64,000 nucleotides of DNA. It comes from Chelonoidis abingdonii (taxonomy: Eukaryota > Chordata > Testudines > Testudinidae). The stretch spans positions 550,474-614,473 of the forward strand of contig NC_133774.1 of NCBI RefSeq assembly GCF_003597395.2, written 5' to 3'. This document shows positions 34,163 through 45,579 of the stretch, in pieces; position 1 is the stretch's first letter, and each line of letters starts with the position of its first letter. The notes under the pieces are model-generated. The model saw only the letters and a list, made by a program, of their open reading frames with translations. It made no database searches and had not been told where the DNA came from. Position numbers and translations under genes: made by a program.

Positions 34163-35789
34163 TTATGAAATCTAGCCTGAAATCTTGCCTGAAAGGGGAC
34201 TGTGTAGAAATACGCCTGATGAGCCTAAGGTAATCCTGGATGTAAGTGAGACCCGGGAAGAGTCTCTTGGTGCTCAGGAAAGTGTCCTTTAGAGCAAGCC
34301 CTAGGTGAAGAGGGTAAGGGCAGAATTTCTGTGAGGGGGAAATTGCTGCTTAGAGAAGCTCCTGGGAAAGGAATCCTCATGGTAATCTATTCAAGCAGTT
34401 TGCTACAATTGAAGGGTGTGGAAGTGATTTAATCCAGAAAGTTTCAGTTCCTTACAGCCAGAGATTTTCTGTTGTGAATGGATCCATTGACTTTCCTTTT
34501 GAAAGATCCAGTGTAAACACCTTTCAGAAGGTCTTAGATTAAATGAAAATATCTGGGAATTTGAACAGCCCTATAACGTGGCTGCGTTTGGCCAGCTTGT
34601 TGAGAAGACAATGGTGTTGGGACAGGAACATCTCCATGCTAGTTCTTTAAGTGAGCAGTCTGTGTTTCAGGGTCTAAGGAGAGATTTGGTTACAGGTGTT
34701 TCACAGCAGAACAGTTTTATGGCTGAATGCTTAAGGATGCAGGGGAGAGCAAGCAAACTCACCCTCAGACTCTTTGGATTTGTGTGATCTCTCTTTAAGA
34801 CAGAGTTCAGCCTTGGAATTGGTAACAGTTAAGAATCTAAAAACTTGTGAACAGGCTTCTGTCTTGTGTTGATGCAAATTACCTGGCTGGCAGGGAGAAG
34901 ACAGACTTGCTAATAGTTGTTAGCACAGAGAGCACACCCCATCAGCCAGTGAATTTGGTTAAGCAAGAGAAATCAGGGTTTGATCCTGCAAGACAAGGAG
35001 AAAAGAGGAGACTGAATTTTGCAAAGGGAAGCCACAGGTTAACCCTAAAATGTCAAAACCCCAATGGTATTGAGCCAAAGGTGGGCATGACAAACATGAT
35101 TGCAAATAGACACTTTCAATGAATTTGTTATTGCTGATGGTGATTTTTGTAACTAATGTGTTGCTATTACCAAGAACTGTAAAAATTTATCACCTGCCTA
35201 ATCTTTTGGAAAATCCCTTGAACATGTTAAGAGTGATACATAAGAACATGCTCTATTTGAAAAGTTAATGTCTGTAAACAGTCTTGGAACTTTTCACCAA
35301 AGAAAAGACATTCCAGACCTGATGTGCCATAAGAAAAGGGAAACTGAAGCATGCTACTGTATTGCTTTCACAGCTAAATGCCAATATTCCTGTACTATGG
35401 ACAATATTAATATCTACATTATCTTGATATTAATTGGGTTCCAAACATTTGCCAGGGCTTGTATGGAGAAAGGAGCTATATGACGTTTTTAGCTCTTGAC
35501 AAGATCACATGAGACATACAGGAACCATGCTGCAAGAGCAGATCCAATCCACTATTCTTCTAACCAAGTTTTGCCTTGAGATTGTAAAGAGAATCAATCA
35601 TGTTATTGAACGTGACTTTGATAAACCATTTCTGTTATACACTGGTAAGACTTCTAACCCAATACTAACTGTACTAAGACAAAATCAAGGATGAGGGAGC
35701 TCTTGGGATGCAGTCAGTGATGTTTGTTTCATCCCTTCCTGCATCAATTTTGCATTGGGGGGTCTGACATTATTAATAAACTGACTGCA
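32999..35789 (+). mobile_element. Gypsy/ERV-like internal region, copy B (truncated)
   Basis: The plus strand opens at the end of a protease-like segment (FEWNDAKHEVIAG, KDLLTGKDIKALF, 32998-33094), continues through a long acidic stretch with no known domain (to about 35100), and ends with an RT/RNase H junction at 35600-35694 (ERDFDKPFLLYTGK). It is homologous in order and content to copy A (42476-42784 and 45594-47345). The left part is missing at the CR1 junction, and the integrase was not recognised. Confidence 0.75.
35509..35694 (+). pseudogene. RT/RNase H junction fragment of copy B
   Basis: The frame shows VIERDFDKPFLLYTGKTSN. The spacing and wording D-F-.-K-P-F-.-.-.-T match the start of Gypsy-type RNase H, but the catalytic Asp-Ala-Ser that should follow the Thr is altered to GKTS. 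Inactive. Confidence 0.65.
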
Positions 35790-37166
35790 TAGATCATTGT
35801 TGCAACCACTGTTATATATTTGCAGCAAATATTGTACAAAGGTTGTCGTGTGAGGTGTCTATGGAAAGGTTAGGATTTGCTGGTTATGATGATGCTGGCT
35901 GTGTGTGTGTGTATCATTTGGGAATCTGAAGTTATGAATATGGGCTATATACTTGTACCTCAAATGTGTTTGATTCCAAAGCAGCCTCAGTGAAGCATTT
36001 GCTCAGTTTCTTGAGAATGGGCACTTACTGAGAAACACTTAAGAACATAAGAACGGCTATACCGGGTCAGACCAAAGGTCCATCTAGCCCAGTATCTGTC
36101 TACCGACAGGGGCCAATGCCAGGTGCCCCAGAGAGAGTGAAGCCAACAGGCAATGATCAAGTGATCTCTCTCTTGCCATCCATCTCCATCCTCTGATGAA
36201 CAGAGGCTAGGGACACCATTCTTTACCCTTCCTGGCTAATAGCCATTTATGGACTTAGCCACCATGAATTTATCCAGTTCCCTTTTAAACATCGTTATAG
36301 TTCCAGCCTTCACAACCTCCTCAGGTAAGGAGTTCCACTTAACTGACAACGGACTTTGGGAGACGCTAATCCACATCTGAGCTTTCCTGAAAAGGTTCAA
36401 ACTAACGTGTAAACAATGGCATCAGCCTGCAAACGGAGTCATGCCTGGACATGTGACTTCCCCATGTGAAGTCTGCATCTTGCTGCTGTGATTTTCCACA
36501 GTAAGAACAAAGGGGTGTCCTTCCACAGGGAAGAGAATATAAACAGCCCTGGAAACCTCTCTGTTTTGTCTTCTATCCAGCTTCTTGCTTCTGGAGGAAT
36601 CTTGCTACAAACTGAAGCTCTGAACAAAGGACTGAATGACCCATCCCAGCTGGGGATGTTCCAGAGACTTGATTTGAACCTGCAGTTTATTCCATCATTC
36701 CTACAAGCCTGAACCAAGAACTTTGCCATTGCTGTATGTAATTGAGTCCGTTTAACCAACTCTAGCTCTTATCTATATTTCTTTTTATGAACAGTTAGAT
36801 TCTAAAGGATTGTAAACAGTGTAATTTGTGGATAAGATCTGATTTGTATGTTGGTCTGGGGCTTGGTCCTTTGGGATCGGAAGAACCTTTTTCTTTTACG
36901 GGGGTGTTGGTTTTCATAACCATTTGTCCCCATAACGAGTGCCACTAATGGTGATACTGGGGAAATTGGAGTGTCTAAGGGAATTGCTTGTATGGCTTCT
37001 GGTTAGCCAGTGGGGTGAAACCAAAGTCCTCTCTGTGTGGCTGGTTTGCTGTGCCTTAGAAATGGAGAAACCCTGGTCTGGGGCTGTGACTGCCCTGCTC
37101 TGAGCAATTTGTCCTGAATTGATACTCTCAGAAGTGTCCCACCAAAGGCAGCATCATTACAGCATC
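35790..37166 (+). mobile_element. LTR of copy B, interrupted by a CR1 tail
   Basis: It follows the internal region directly and shares the block gaagctctgaacaaaggactgaatga with the LTR at 5052. A TATA-like agaatataaacag lies at 36534-36546. A CR1 3' tail at 36037-36340 splits it. It seems to end near 37166 (cagcatcattacag), where another CR1 begins. Confidence 0.7.
36037..36340 (-). mobile_element. CR1 3' end inserted in the LTR
   Basis: aagaacataagaacggctataccgggtcagacc at 36040-36072 is the complement of the CR1 3' terminus, followed by the end of ORF2 near 36245-36290. About 300 bases, minus orientation. The LTR text continues on both sides. Confidence 0.9.
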
Positions 37167-39453
37167 CCAGAATGGTGTTTTTTTTGCAACAGTGTTACAC
37201 TGTTTCACTATGACCCCCAGATCCCTTTCCGCAGTGCTCCTTCCTAGGCAGTCATTTCCCATTTTGTACGTGTGCAACTGATTGTTCCTTCCTAATTGGT
37301 GCACTTTGCATTTGTCTTTATTGAATTTCATCCTATTTACTTCAGACCATTTCTCCAGTTTGTCCAGATCATTTTGAATTTTCATCCTATCCTCCAATGC
37401 ACTTGCAACCCCTCCCAGCTTGGCATCGTCCACAAATTTTATGTGTGTGCTCGATATGCCATTATCTAAATCACTGAAGATATTGAACAAAACTAGACAC
37501 AGAATTGATCCCTGCAGGACCCCAATCGATGTGCCCTTCCAGCTTGACTATGGACTACTGACGATTATTCTCTGGAAATGGTTTTCCAACCAGTTATGCA
37601 CCCGATAGTAACTCCATCTAAACTATATTTCTCTAGTTTGTTTATGAGAAAATCATGCGAGACGGTAACAAACACCTGACTAAAGTCAAGATATACCACA
37701 TCTACTGCCTCCCCCATATGCACAAGGCTTCTTGTCCTGCACAAAAATTTATTAGGTTGGTATGACATGATTATTTGTTCTTGACAAATCCATGCTGATT
37801 GTTACTTATCACCTTATTATCCTCTAGGTGGTTGCAAACTGATTGCTTGATTATTTGCTCCACTATCTTTTTAAGTACTCTGCCTGGCCTGTAATTCTCC
37901 AGGTTGTCCTTTTTATAGATTGGTACCTCTGTCCTTTTCCAATCCACTGGAATCTCTCCCATTTTCCATGAGTTTTCTAAGATCAATCGCTCAGATTTTT
38001 TTTTTTACTAACTACAGATTTTAATTTCCTTTCAAAGGTCCATCTCCGCTTGGCTTGTGGCAGTTCTCACTGTTTCTGACCTCCAAGACCTAGCTTTCCT
38101 GGATGAACTGCGCCAGGGGTCAGCAACCTTTCAGAAGTGCTGTGCCAAGTCCTCACTTATTCGCTTTAACTTAAAGTTCCGCGTGCCAGTCATACATTGT
38201 AACATTTTTAAAAGATCTCTCTCTATAAGTCTATATTATATAAACTATTGTTATATGTAAAGTAAACAAGGTTTTCAAAATGTTTAAGAAGCTTCATTAA
38301 AATGCTGATCTTACGCTGCTGGCCCGTTCAGCCCGCTGCTGGCCTGGGGTTCCGTTCACCTACTTTGGCAGCAGGCTGAGCTGGGCATGTGGCCAGGACC
38401 CCGGCTGGCAAGGGGCCAGCAGCTGGAACCCCAGACCAGCAGCGGGCTGAGCGGCTCAGCCCGCTGCTGGTCTAGGGTTCTGTCCACCAGCTTCTGCCAG
38501 CGTGGGGAGGGGTGGGGGTGCAGGGGTCAGGGCAGAGGGGGGTCGGTTCATAGGGGGTGCTCCCACTCCCAGCCCCCTGCCCTGAGCAGCTCACAGCAGG
38601 GGACTGGAGGGGATAGGCCCCGATTCCTCCCCTTTCCCCAAGGCCCCGCACCCGCCTCCTCCCCCAAGCAGCGAGCATGCTACTGCTCCACTTCTCCCCC
38701 TGCCCCTCGCAAGGGCGATCAGCTGATCGGCGCAGGGAGGGGGGGCAGGAAAGCACCACACTGGGGGAAAAAGCAAGGGAGGGGGAGCTTGGCTGCTGGC
38801 AGGACCAAGCTTCTGCCTCCTGTCCCCGCAGGGGAGAGCGGTGGGGGGGGGGGGGGGGGGGGGGGGGGCCAGGACCCCGGCAGGCAGCAACGTGCCATTA
38901 AAAAAAAAAAAAAGCCATCAATCGGCTCACGTGCCGTCTTTGGCATGCGTGCCACAGGTTGCCGCCCCTGATCTATTCCTTCTTTCATTCCTTGTAGGCT
39001 CACTCCAAACAACATATTGGAGATGCTTGTCCATCTAGTCTGGTCCGCAACCTTCCCCTGCAAATTTTTCCCCCTTGCTCAGAGTGCAGGCTTCAGAGAA
39101 CTTCTGCAACTTTGACTTAAAGTAATTCCAAGCCTTCTCCACATTCAGATCCTTGAGTTCTTCAGTCCAGTCCATTTCCCTAAATCCCTTAATTTTTTTA
39201 AGTTTGCCCTTTTGGAATTAAGGACCTTAATTGCAGACCTGTTTACCCTTTTTTTAAGTTTGAAGTGAATTGACTCATGATCTCTCAAACCAAGGCTGTC
39301 CTCTACGACCAGTTCTTCTATGAGGTCCTCGCTACTTACCAATACTGAATCTATAATATCTTCACCTCTCGTTAGTTTGGTGACTATCTGGTGAAGAAGT
39401 CTGTCTGCTCTCACATCCAGGAATATCTGGCTCTTACCTTTATTGTCCTCCAA
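37128..39453 (-). pseudogene. CR1 ORF2 remnant
   Basis: 37490-37128 carries IKFVDDAKLGGVAS (the F-A-D-D box read as F-V-D-D, with both aspartates kept) and NRMKFNKDKCKVHQLGRNN. 37768-37565 carries VVYLDFSQVFVTVSHDFL, the first aspartate box. 37986-37771 is RT box 1-2 (GEIPVDWKRTEVPIYKKDN). 39453-39145 is the linker, and the complement of about 39500-39440 reads CVIIGETNFPDIDWR, the end of the endonuclease. All are frame-broken. Confidence 0.88.
38114..38971. mobile_element. hAT-type non-autonomous element, GC-rich core
   Basis: The left end caggggtcagcaacctttca and the complement of the right end caggggcggcaacctgtggc are inverted repeats. The core has the cagcgggctgagcggctcagcc-type self-complementary motif (38440-38465), a run of 26 G at 38843-38868 and a run of 13 A at 38900-38912. 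CR1 sequence continues on both sides. It is related to the element ending at 596, in opposite orientation. No clear TSD. Confidence 0.78.
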
Positions 39454-39565
39454 TCTATATCTGGGAAATTAGTCTCTCCTATAATCACACAATTCCCAGT
39501 AGTATTTATTTCATTAAAAATATATAAAAAAAGTCTATCCATATCGGATCCCAGGGGTCTGTAGC

Positions 39566-39955
39566 TAAGTTCTATCTGCCTATTAAGTCCTGCCTCTTCC
39601 TGCCCATCCCGGCCGGGGAAGAGGAGCCCCTCCCTCAGCCCAGCCCCACCAGGGCTGCCATGGCCAAGGAGACGCACCTCTCCCCTGGCCCCGAGCTGTT
39701 GCGATAAGAGGGCTGAGGGGAGTCTTCTCTCCCCACTACCACCCAGAGGGAGCCTGCACCCCAAACCTCCCATTCCTAGCCCAAGCCCTCATCTGCCCAC
39801 AACCCAACCCCCACTCTGCTCTAACCCTGAGGCCCCCTCACCCCACTCTGTACCCTCGGCGCCACCACCATCACATGAACTTTGTTATGTGCGCCAATAT
39901 GGAGGTGATAAAGTTCATTCTGCACATGGATGTAAAAAATTAGAGGGAACGCTGA
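39566..39955. mobile_element. hAT-type MITE with perfect 8-bp TSD
   Basis: The flanks tctgtagc (39558-39565) and tctgtagc (39956-39963) are identical and duplicate CR1 sequence, so this insertion into CR1 can be placed exactly. The outer ends taagttctatct and (complement of right) tcagcgttccctct are weak inverted repeats. The 390-base body is C-rich in the left two thirds. Confidence 0.85.
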
Positions 39956-40389
39956 TCTGTAGCCGACTCCAAGCACTATCCCAATGGAGCCTTGTTACCT
40001 TTCCTCCCCAAAGCGAATTTGACCAAACAGATTGTTTTATCCATTCCAACACTAATTTCTTTACAGTCTACTTAGTCATTAATATACAATACTACTTCAC
40101 TTCTGAACAGCATATACTCTTCAATGCCTGTATTCCAGTCACGACTACTATTCCACCATGTTTTCATTATCACTATAAGACCTGGTTTCACTTCCTGCAC
40201 CAGTAGTTCCTCCATTTTGATACCCAGGTTCCTTACACTGTACAGACATCTTAGTTGTTTCTGCTGGGCTTCAAGTAAGATGTCTATTGTGGCAACCGCA
40301 TGCAATCTCTCCCCCCTGGCCACTCACCCTTCCACCTCACTCCTGCCACAGACCCCCTACACATGTATCCTCTGAAGTATGGGCAAAGT

Positions 40390-41935
40390 AATGCACACTG
40401 GAAAACATAACTGACACATGGCTAGAAAGGGTTAAACATCCTGCAAAATAAATAACCCATAGAAAACATGTGGGGAGATAACGTTTGTGTGTTTACACAC
40501 ATGAGTAGGGTCGACAGTGCACTAAAGTCACCAGTCCCTATCTATGCTGTATTCTGATAACGAATGGATCTCTCGGTATTCATCTCTTTGAAATGTACTG
40601 TGAATGGTGAAGGAAAGAGCAAATGGCCTTATATTAATTCATATAGCTAAGTACCAGTGATGGACCTCCTTCAAACTCATCCTAATTATCTTTTGCTCCC
40701 TGAGGAAATCCCAACGTGTCAAAGACAACATGAAATTGGATAAAAGATCCTTGGATCCTGATTCTGTCATCTCAGATCTGCTTAGGCTGCATCAGGGGAA
40801 GTCTGAGTCACAAGATGGGGTCCCAGTTATGCTGGTGCACCTTGAATATGAGATTTGGATATTGGACTCTTTACAACTACAAAGCTCACCAACTCTGCTG
40901 TGAATCTGAACCTCAATAAATTGAACTTATGTCTGCATGAATATTGATCTTTTAACCATACTCTCTTTTTTTAATAAATTTTAGTTTAGTTAATAAGAAC
41001 TGGCTGTAGTGTGTATTTGGGCAAGATCTGAAATGTTCATTAACGCTGGGAGGTGATGTGTCCGATCCTTTGGGATTGGTAAAACCTGTTCTTTGATATG
41101 ATAAAATAAGATTTACAGAAATTCTGATCACATTTGACATGGGTACCTTGATGGGGGCCTGAGGCTGGGCACTTTAAGGGAACTATGTTGTTTGGACTTC
41201 TGAGTAACCAGTGAGGTGATAAAGAAGCTGTTTTGTGCTGGTTGGTGAATCTAAGTATTAGAATATCCACCGGCTTTATGGGGATTGTCTGCCCCATTCT
41301 TTGCAGTTCATCCTAATTGAGTGACCACAGCTGGCATCCAGTAGGATCCAGGGCCAGTGCAAGGAAGTTTCACGCCCTAGGCGCAACTTCCACCTTGCAT
41401 CCCCCACCCAGCTAACCTCGCCCCCCCCGCACGGCAGCTAACTCAGCCCCCCACCCAAGGAGCTCCCCCACCACCACCACAACTAATCCCTTGCCCCCCC
41501 CACACCCCACGGCAGCTAACCCTGCCTGGGGAGACTTCCTCCCTCGCCCCCACCCCCACCCCACAGCAGCTAACCCTGCCTGGGGAGCCCTCCCCAGCTC
41601 ACCTCAGCTCCGCCTCCTCCACTGACTATGCCAGCGTCGCTCTAATTCTCCTCCCCGCCCAGACTTGCGGCACTGATCGGAGGACAATTAGCTGATTGGT
41701 GTGCTCAGCGGAGGCGGCAGAGTGGAAGCGAGCTGGGGCGGGGAGCTGTTCCCCTGTGCGCCCCCTCCCGTTACTGTGGGTAGCCCTCCCCGTGTGCCCG
41801 CCCACCCAGCTCACCTCCACTCCACCTCCTCACCTGAGGGGACTTTTAGGCGCCCCCAACCACTAGGTGTCCTAGGCGGCCGCCTAGTTTGCCTAAATGG
41901 TTGCTCCGGCCCTGCTAGGACCCTTGTCACAGTGG
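40390..41935 (+). mobile_element. 5' LTR of Gypsy/ERV-like copy A, with MITE
   Basis: The sequence from about 40390 has aataaattttagtttagttaataag at 40972-40996 and ends gacccttgtcaca at 41931. Its last 250 bases match 47425-47644 (gtgaccacagctg ... cttgtcaca). A primer-binding-like site follows at 41933. It is split by the MITE at 41349-41914. The 5' start is not clear. Confidence 0.68.
41349..41914. mobile_element. hAT-type MITE inside the LTR
   Basis: The left end cagggccagtgcaagg and the complement of the right end cagggccggagcaacc form inverted repeats. The flanks gtaggatc (41341-41348) and ctaggacc (41915-41922) match at 6 of 8. The body contains the mirrored motif ccctaggcg near 41375 and ctaggcggccgcctag at 41870-41885. 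C-rich, non-coding. LTR sequence reads on across it. Confidence 0.82.
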
Positions 41936-41950
41936 CATAGTCGTGCTTGG
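41933..41950 (+). promoter_or_regulatory. Putative primer binding site, copy A
   Basis: tggcatagtcgtgcttgg begins with TGG one base after the LTR end ...tgtcaca, as expected for pairing with a tRNA 3' CCA end. A variant sits in the same position after the right-hand LTR piece (47646-47663). The matching tRNA was not determined. Confidence 0.55.
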
Positions 41951-42056
41951 ATACACACTCCCATGGGTTAATCGGGGTTTTGGAACAGAACCACACGCTT
42001 GTCAAAATTTAATTTTGTTATTGGAGAGTTTAAGGGTTAAAAATCAATTACAGTGA

Positions 42057-42383
42057 GTGTCCTATGATCAAGATCCTGATAGAAAAAGCCTGGAAAAATT
42101 GTGCTCACAGAAGGGGTTGTATTTTAAGCAAAAGGCCCCAGAGCAGGAACTGAAAAATGTGTTAATAGCCAGTGATAAGGAAGCAGACCCAGCGAAAATG
42201 CTTGCAGTGAGAAACCAGCAGCTAGAACTTGAACATAAGCAAAAAATAGCTGATAAGGAAGGAGAAGCTGCTGAGACAGAATGCCTGTGTTTTGAACATG
42301 AACAAAGAATGGTATATATTCCACTGCAGGAACTAGAAGCTAAGGCAAAAGTGGACAGATTTAACCTTTTAGCTAGAGAATAA
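42057..42383 (+). pseudogene. Gag-like N-terminal frame of copy A
   Basis: An open stretch of 108 codons, 100 bases after the primer-binding-like site. SLEKLCSQKGLYFKQKAP looks like a short helical N-terminal domain, followed by a charged helix LEHKQKIADKEGEAAETE that is probably coiled coil. This layout is common in Gypsy-type Gag N-termini. It ends at a stop at 42381; capsid and nucleocapsid parts (such as a CCHC zinc knuckle) are not visible, so much of gag is deleted. Confidence 0.6.
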
Positions 42384-42475
42384 AGGAACAACAGGAACTC
42401 TCTCATCCTGGAGAGCCAGCTCCTCTCACCAGCAAAGATGGAGAGAGAATCTATCCAGTTTGTAGCGATGCTGGT

Positions 42476-42784
42476 ATGTTGTTTGACTCTAAGCAGTTGT
42501 CTGTGTGTAACCAAATTTACCCCAACACTGTCACTTTTTATGTAAATGCTTCTACTGTGAGCTCAGGTGAAGGTAACCCCATAACTTGTGCAGAGAATGT
42601 AAAAGTCAATGGCAAAAGCTGTTTAGGGCAAATTACAGCTTCTAACATCACTCTTGTTAAAACAGATCTTGTCAAAGAGGAAGATTTACCAAATCAGAGT
42701 GTGAATATTGTAATCCTCTGAGTTTACTGTACGTGTGCCTTTAGCCAGAATCCATCTTGAATGGAATGGTGTTAAACACAAGAT
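42476..42784 (+). pseudogene. Protease-like fragment of copy A
   Basis: The frame has VNGKSCLGQITASNITLVKTD, where a retropepsin would show its Asp-Thr/Ser-Gly box just before the S-I-T-L-V-type strand; that box is not intact here. After a stop at 42719 the next frame gives PLARIHLEWNGVKHKIIAG, matching the start of copy B. The coding text is interrupted here by the RTE-like LINE and resumes at 45594 with the LLIGDDIKALF segment. Confidence 0.6.
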
Positions 42785-43379
42785 TATAGCTGGTCATCAT
42801 CATGTTCCTATTATGCCTCTGGCGTTTAGGGCAGTGACGAAGCTCCTCCACTCCTATTTGTTTCTGGCGAGTCTTTCAATGGTTCCCCAGCTGTGCCCCA
42901 GGTTTTTCAACTCGGCTTCCATAGCTCTTCATGTTGTTTTCAGTTACCTTCAGGTGTTCATCTTATTGCTACTATGGTGATGGAATTACATGGCCCATCC
43001 ATCGCCAATGCCTCCTGGCAATGATGGTGCTCAGATCCTCTGGGCTCCACTATGTCAACAGATCTTAATTTGAGATTGTTCTGGGCCAAAAGATATGGAG
43101 GATTTTTCTGAGGCAGGCTGTATGGAATGAAGATAGTTTGAACATATCATACTCTCTCATTCCCCGCTTTCTGCACTATAAATTAGTGTTGAAAGTACAC
43201 AGCTCTGATAAATCTTGAGTTTGGTGTTGTATTTCCAGACTGTATTTAACTCCTGAAGATGTTCCTGGCTTTACTGATTTTGTTGCGGATGTCCTGGCTT
43301 GTTCCGCCTCCTGGCTGATGGTGCTGCCCAAGTATGTGAATGTTTCTACATTGGTGAGAACATAATCCTCTATCCGTAC

Positions 43380-45162
43380 TGGCGATGGTGAGGCAATATT
43401 AATGGCAGTGATCTCTCTTTTGGCTGTTGATTTTCAGTCCAATTTGCTGGCTGAATGCATTGAGTCGAGTTGTTTTCCTAGTATATAGCATTGGGTGTGT
43501 GATAGGAGAGCAACATCATCTGCGAAGTCCAGGTCTTCAAGGGATGAGAAGATAGTGTCCATTTAATGCCTCTTGGCATGTCTTCTGTTGTACACTGCAT
43601 TACCCAGTCGATGGCAATGTAAAGAGGATTGCAGACATGACACACCCTTGATGTACTCCTGTTTTGACTTCAAAATTGAGCTCACGGTGATCAACATTGC
43701 ATGTAACGTTGAAATAGAAGCTTTTTATTACGTTGCTTATAGAATCATAGAAGACTAGAGTTGGAAGGGACCTCAGGTGGTCATCTAGTCCAACCCCCTG
43801 CTCAAAGCACGACCAATCCCCAGACAGATTTTTACCCCAGTTCCGTAAAAGGCCCCCTCAAGGAGGGAACTCACAACCCTGGGTTTAGCAGGCCAATGCT
43901 CAAACCACTGAGATATCCCTCTCCCCTATACAGAAAGGAATTCCATATGGCCACAGAATGTGCCATACGCTGGTCGTGTGAATGCTATCAAAAGCCTTCT
44001 CAAAGTCTATGAAATTGCCATTCTAAGCATTGTTTTATTATGTTTCGTAGAGCGAAAATCTGGTCTGTGCACCCACCCCTTTCCAAAAGCCAGCTTGTTT
44101 TTTTCTGAGAACGCTATCAACTGCCTCTGATATATGCTGGACTATGATTTTACACAATAATTTGCCTGGCACGGATAAAAGTGTGAGACCATGCCAGTTA
44201 TTACAATCACTAGAGTTCCTTTCTTTGGTATCTTCACTATAACCCCATTCGTCCACTCATGTGGCACTTGATTTACATCAGTCTGGGAAACGGAAAGAGA
44301 GGCCAGGATAGATGCTGCTACATCAACAGCTGCTTGAACAACTCTGCATTCAAATTATCCTTGCCAGGAGCTTTCCCATTTTGTAAGGATTTGATGGCTT
44401 GAATTATCTCTTCCTTAGCTGGGGTGTCTGTGCTGATATCAAGATCTTCTGCCTCCTGGATGTTTGCCTCCTCTTTAGGTGGCTCCCTGTTCAGCAATTC
44501 TTTGAAATGCTCTGCCCAGCGCATTTCTTGTCCTTTTTCGGTTGTTAGGAAAACCAAATGGTTGTTCGTTCCCGGTGAGAGTGTTTGTTGGTGTCTGCCA
44601 TTTACCACTGATAAGCCGCGTCATTTTGTAGACTGTTGCTTGTTCACCACGAGCAGCTGCATCCTCTACTTGTGTTGCCAGATCATCAATATAATGCCAT
44701 TTGTCTGCTCTCACACGGCGTTTGACCCAGTGTGCCTTGCTATACTGCTCGTGGTATCTATCCTTTAGCTTCTGGGATTATCTCTAATTTTTTTTTTCCA
44801 CCCCCCAGGGCTCGTCTGGTTTCTGTGGGGTTCCATGTGCTGGGTGTAATCCACCCCTTCCTTCTCTTCTGCCCGCAGCCTAGACAGGCATCACTGTTCT
44901 GTTTATAAATTGCTGTTACTTTGTCCCACTTCTCGTTGATCTCTTCATCTGCATTCCCCTCCTCTTCATCAAGGTCTGCAAGTGCTTGAAACCTGTTCTT
45001 TAACTGCAGCGAAGGCTTCTGTATTTCAAGGGACTTTAGCTTGTCAATATCATAACCTCTATGTCCCTTGTTTTGTGGACCCACACTTCTCAGTTTTAGC
45101 TTGATGGAGGCTATCACAAGGTGGCAGTTGCTGCCAACATCTGCACCCCTTCTCACTTTCAT
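43380..45162 (-). pseudogene. RTE-like ORF remnant (endonuclease-RT)
   Basis: Minus-strand pieces in order: 45162-44758 begins KVRRGADVGSNCHLVIA (the last endonuclease block, S-D/N-H box) and continues to a linker with LADLDEEEGNADEEINEKW. 44714-44475 and 44608-44318 overlap in different frames and cover MRWAEHFKELLNREPPKEE and AIKSLQNGKAPGKDN. 44256-44038 has NNWHGLTLLSVPGKLL and KKQAGFWKGVG. The complement of 43550-43490 reads LEDLDFADDVALLSHT, which keeps both catalytic aspartates. Frameshifts make it inactive. Confidence 0.78.
43738..43926 (-). mobile_element. tRNA-derived SINE with CR1-like tail
   Basis: Reading on the minus strand from 43926: gagggatatctcagtggtttgagc is a tRNA-like head with a box A-like tatctcagtgg, then gggttgtgagttccc is a box B-like motif, followed by a body and a tail (ggttggactagatgaccacctgaggtcccttccaac ... 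tctatgattctat) shared with CR1 ends. This fits the reptile tRNA SINE group that borrows the CR1 3' end for mobilisation. It is a SINE, not a tRNA gene: there is no anticodon arm of tRNA quality. Confidence 0.85.
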
Positions 45163-45579
45163 ATCTGTCAGTGAGTGACCATATGATCAATGGCAAATGC
45201 AACAATCTGGTTCTCATCTCTGCAACTTTGTGAAATTCACAAGCTGACATGGTATTCTCTGTGTTGAAATAGGGTTCCGCTGATGACTAGGTCATTCATA
45301 TTCAGAAATCAACAAGTCTTTCTCCATTTTCATTCATAGTGCCACATCCATGTCTTCCCATTGCTCTGTCATTGTTTGTGTTGTCCTTACCGACCTTGGC
45401 ATTCATGTCTCCCATGAGGACAGTTGGATCGTGGCATGGTGCTCTCTCTAACTCCACCTGTCGTGTAAGGTAGAATTTGTCCTTTACCTCATCACTTTCA
45501 TTTGTCGGAGCATAGCACTAAAATCAGGGTGATATTATGTTTCCCTTTCGGTCTGAATGGAAATCCATCAACAGCAGAC

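Larger units (their letters stand above)
37168..40340 (-). mobile_element. CR1 LINE interrupted by two hAT-type elements
   Basis: Minus-strand CR1 pieces are at 37168-38113, 38972-39565 and 39956-40340. Content from low to high coordinate: RT thumb, RT palm, linker, endonuclease, and the 5' part of ORF2. Insertions are a hAT-type element (38114-38971) and a hAT-type MITE (39566-39955, bounded by a perfect 8-base duplication of CR1 sequence). The 3' UTR is missing, cut by the LTR that ends near 37166. Confidence 0.88.

Noticed and set aside
38387..38971. 194-codon frame with a poly-Gly run
   Set aside because: It reads through the G run and GC-rich core of a hAT-type element.
38106..38979. 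8-base duplication around the hAT-type element
   Set aside because: The flanks aactgcgc and atctattc match at only 4 of 8 positions, so no TSD is claimed.
43738..43926. Possible tRNA gene on the minus strand
   Set aside because: Box A- and box B-like motifs are present, but the body and CR1-like tail show that it is a SINE.
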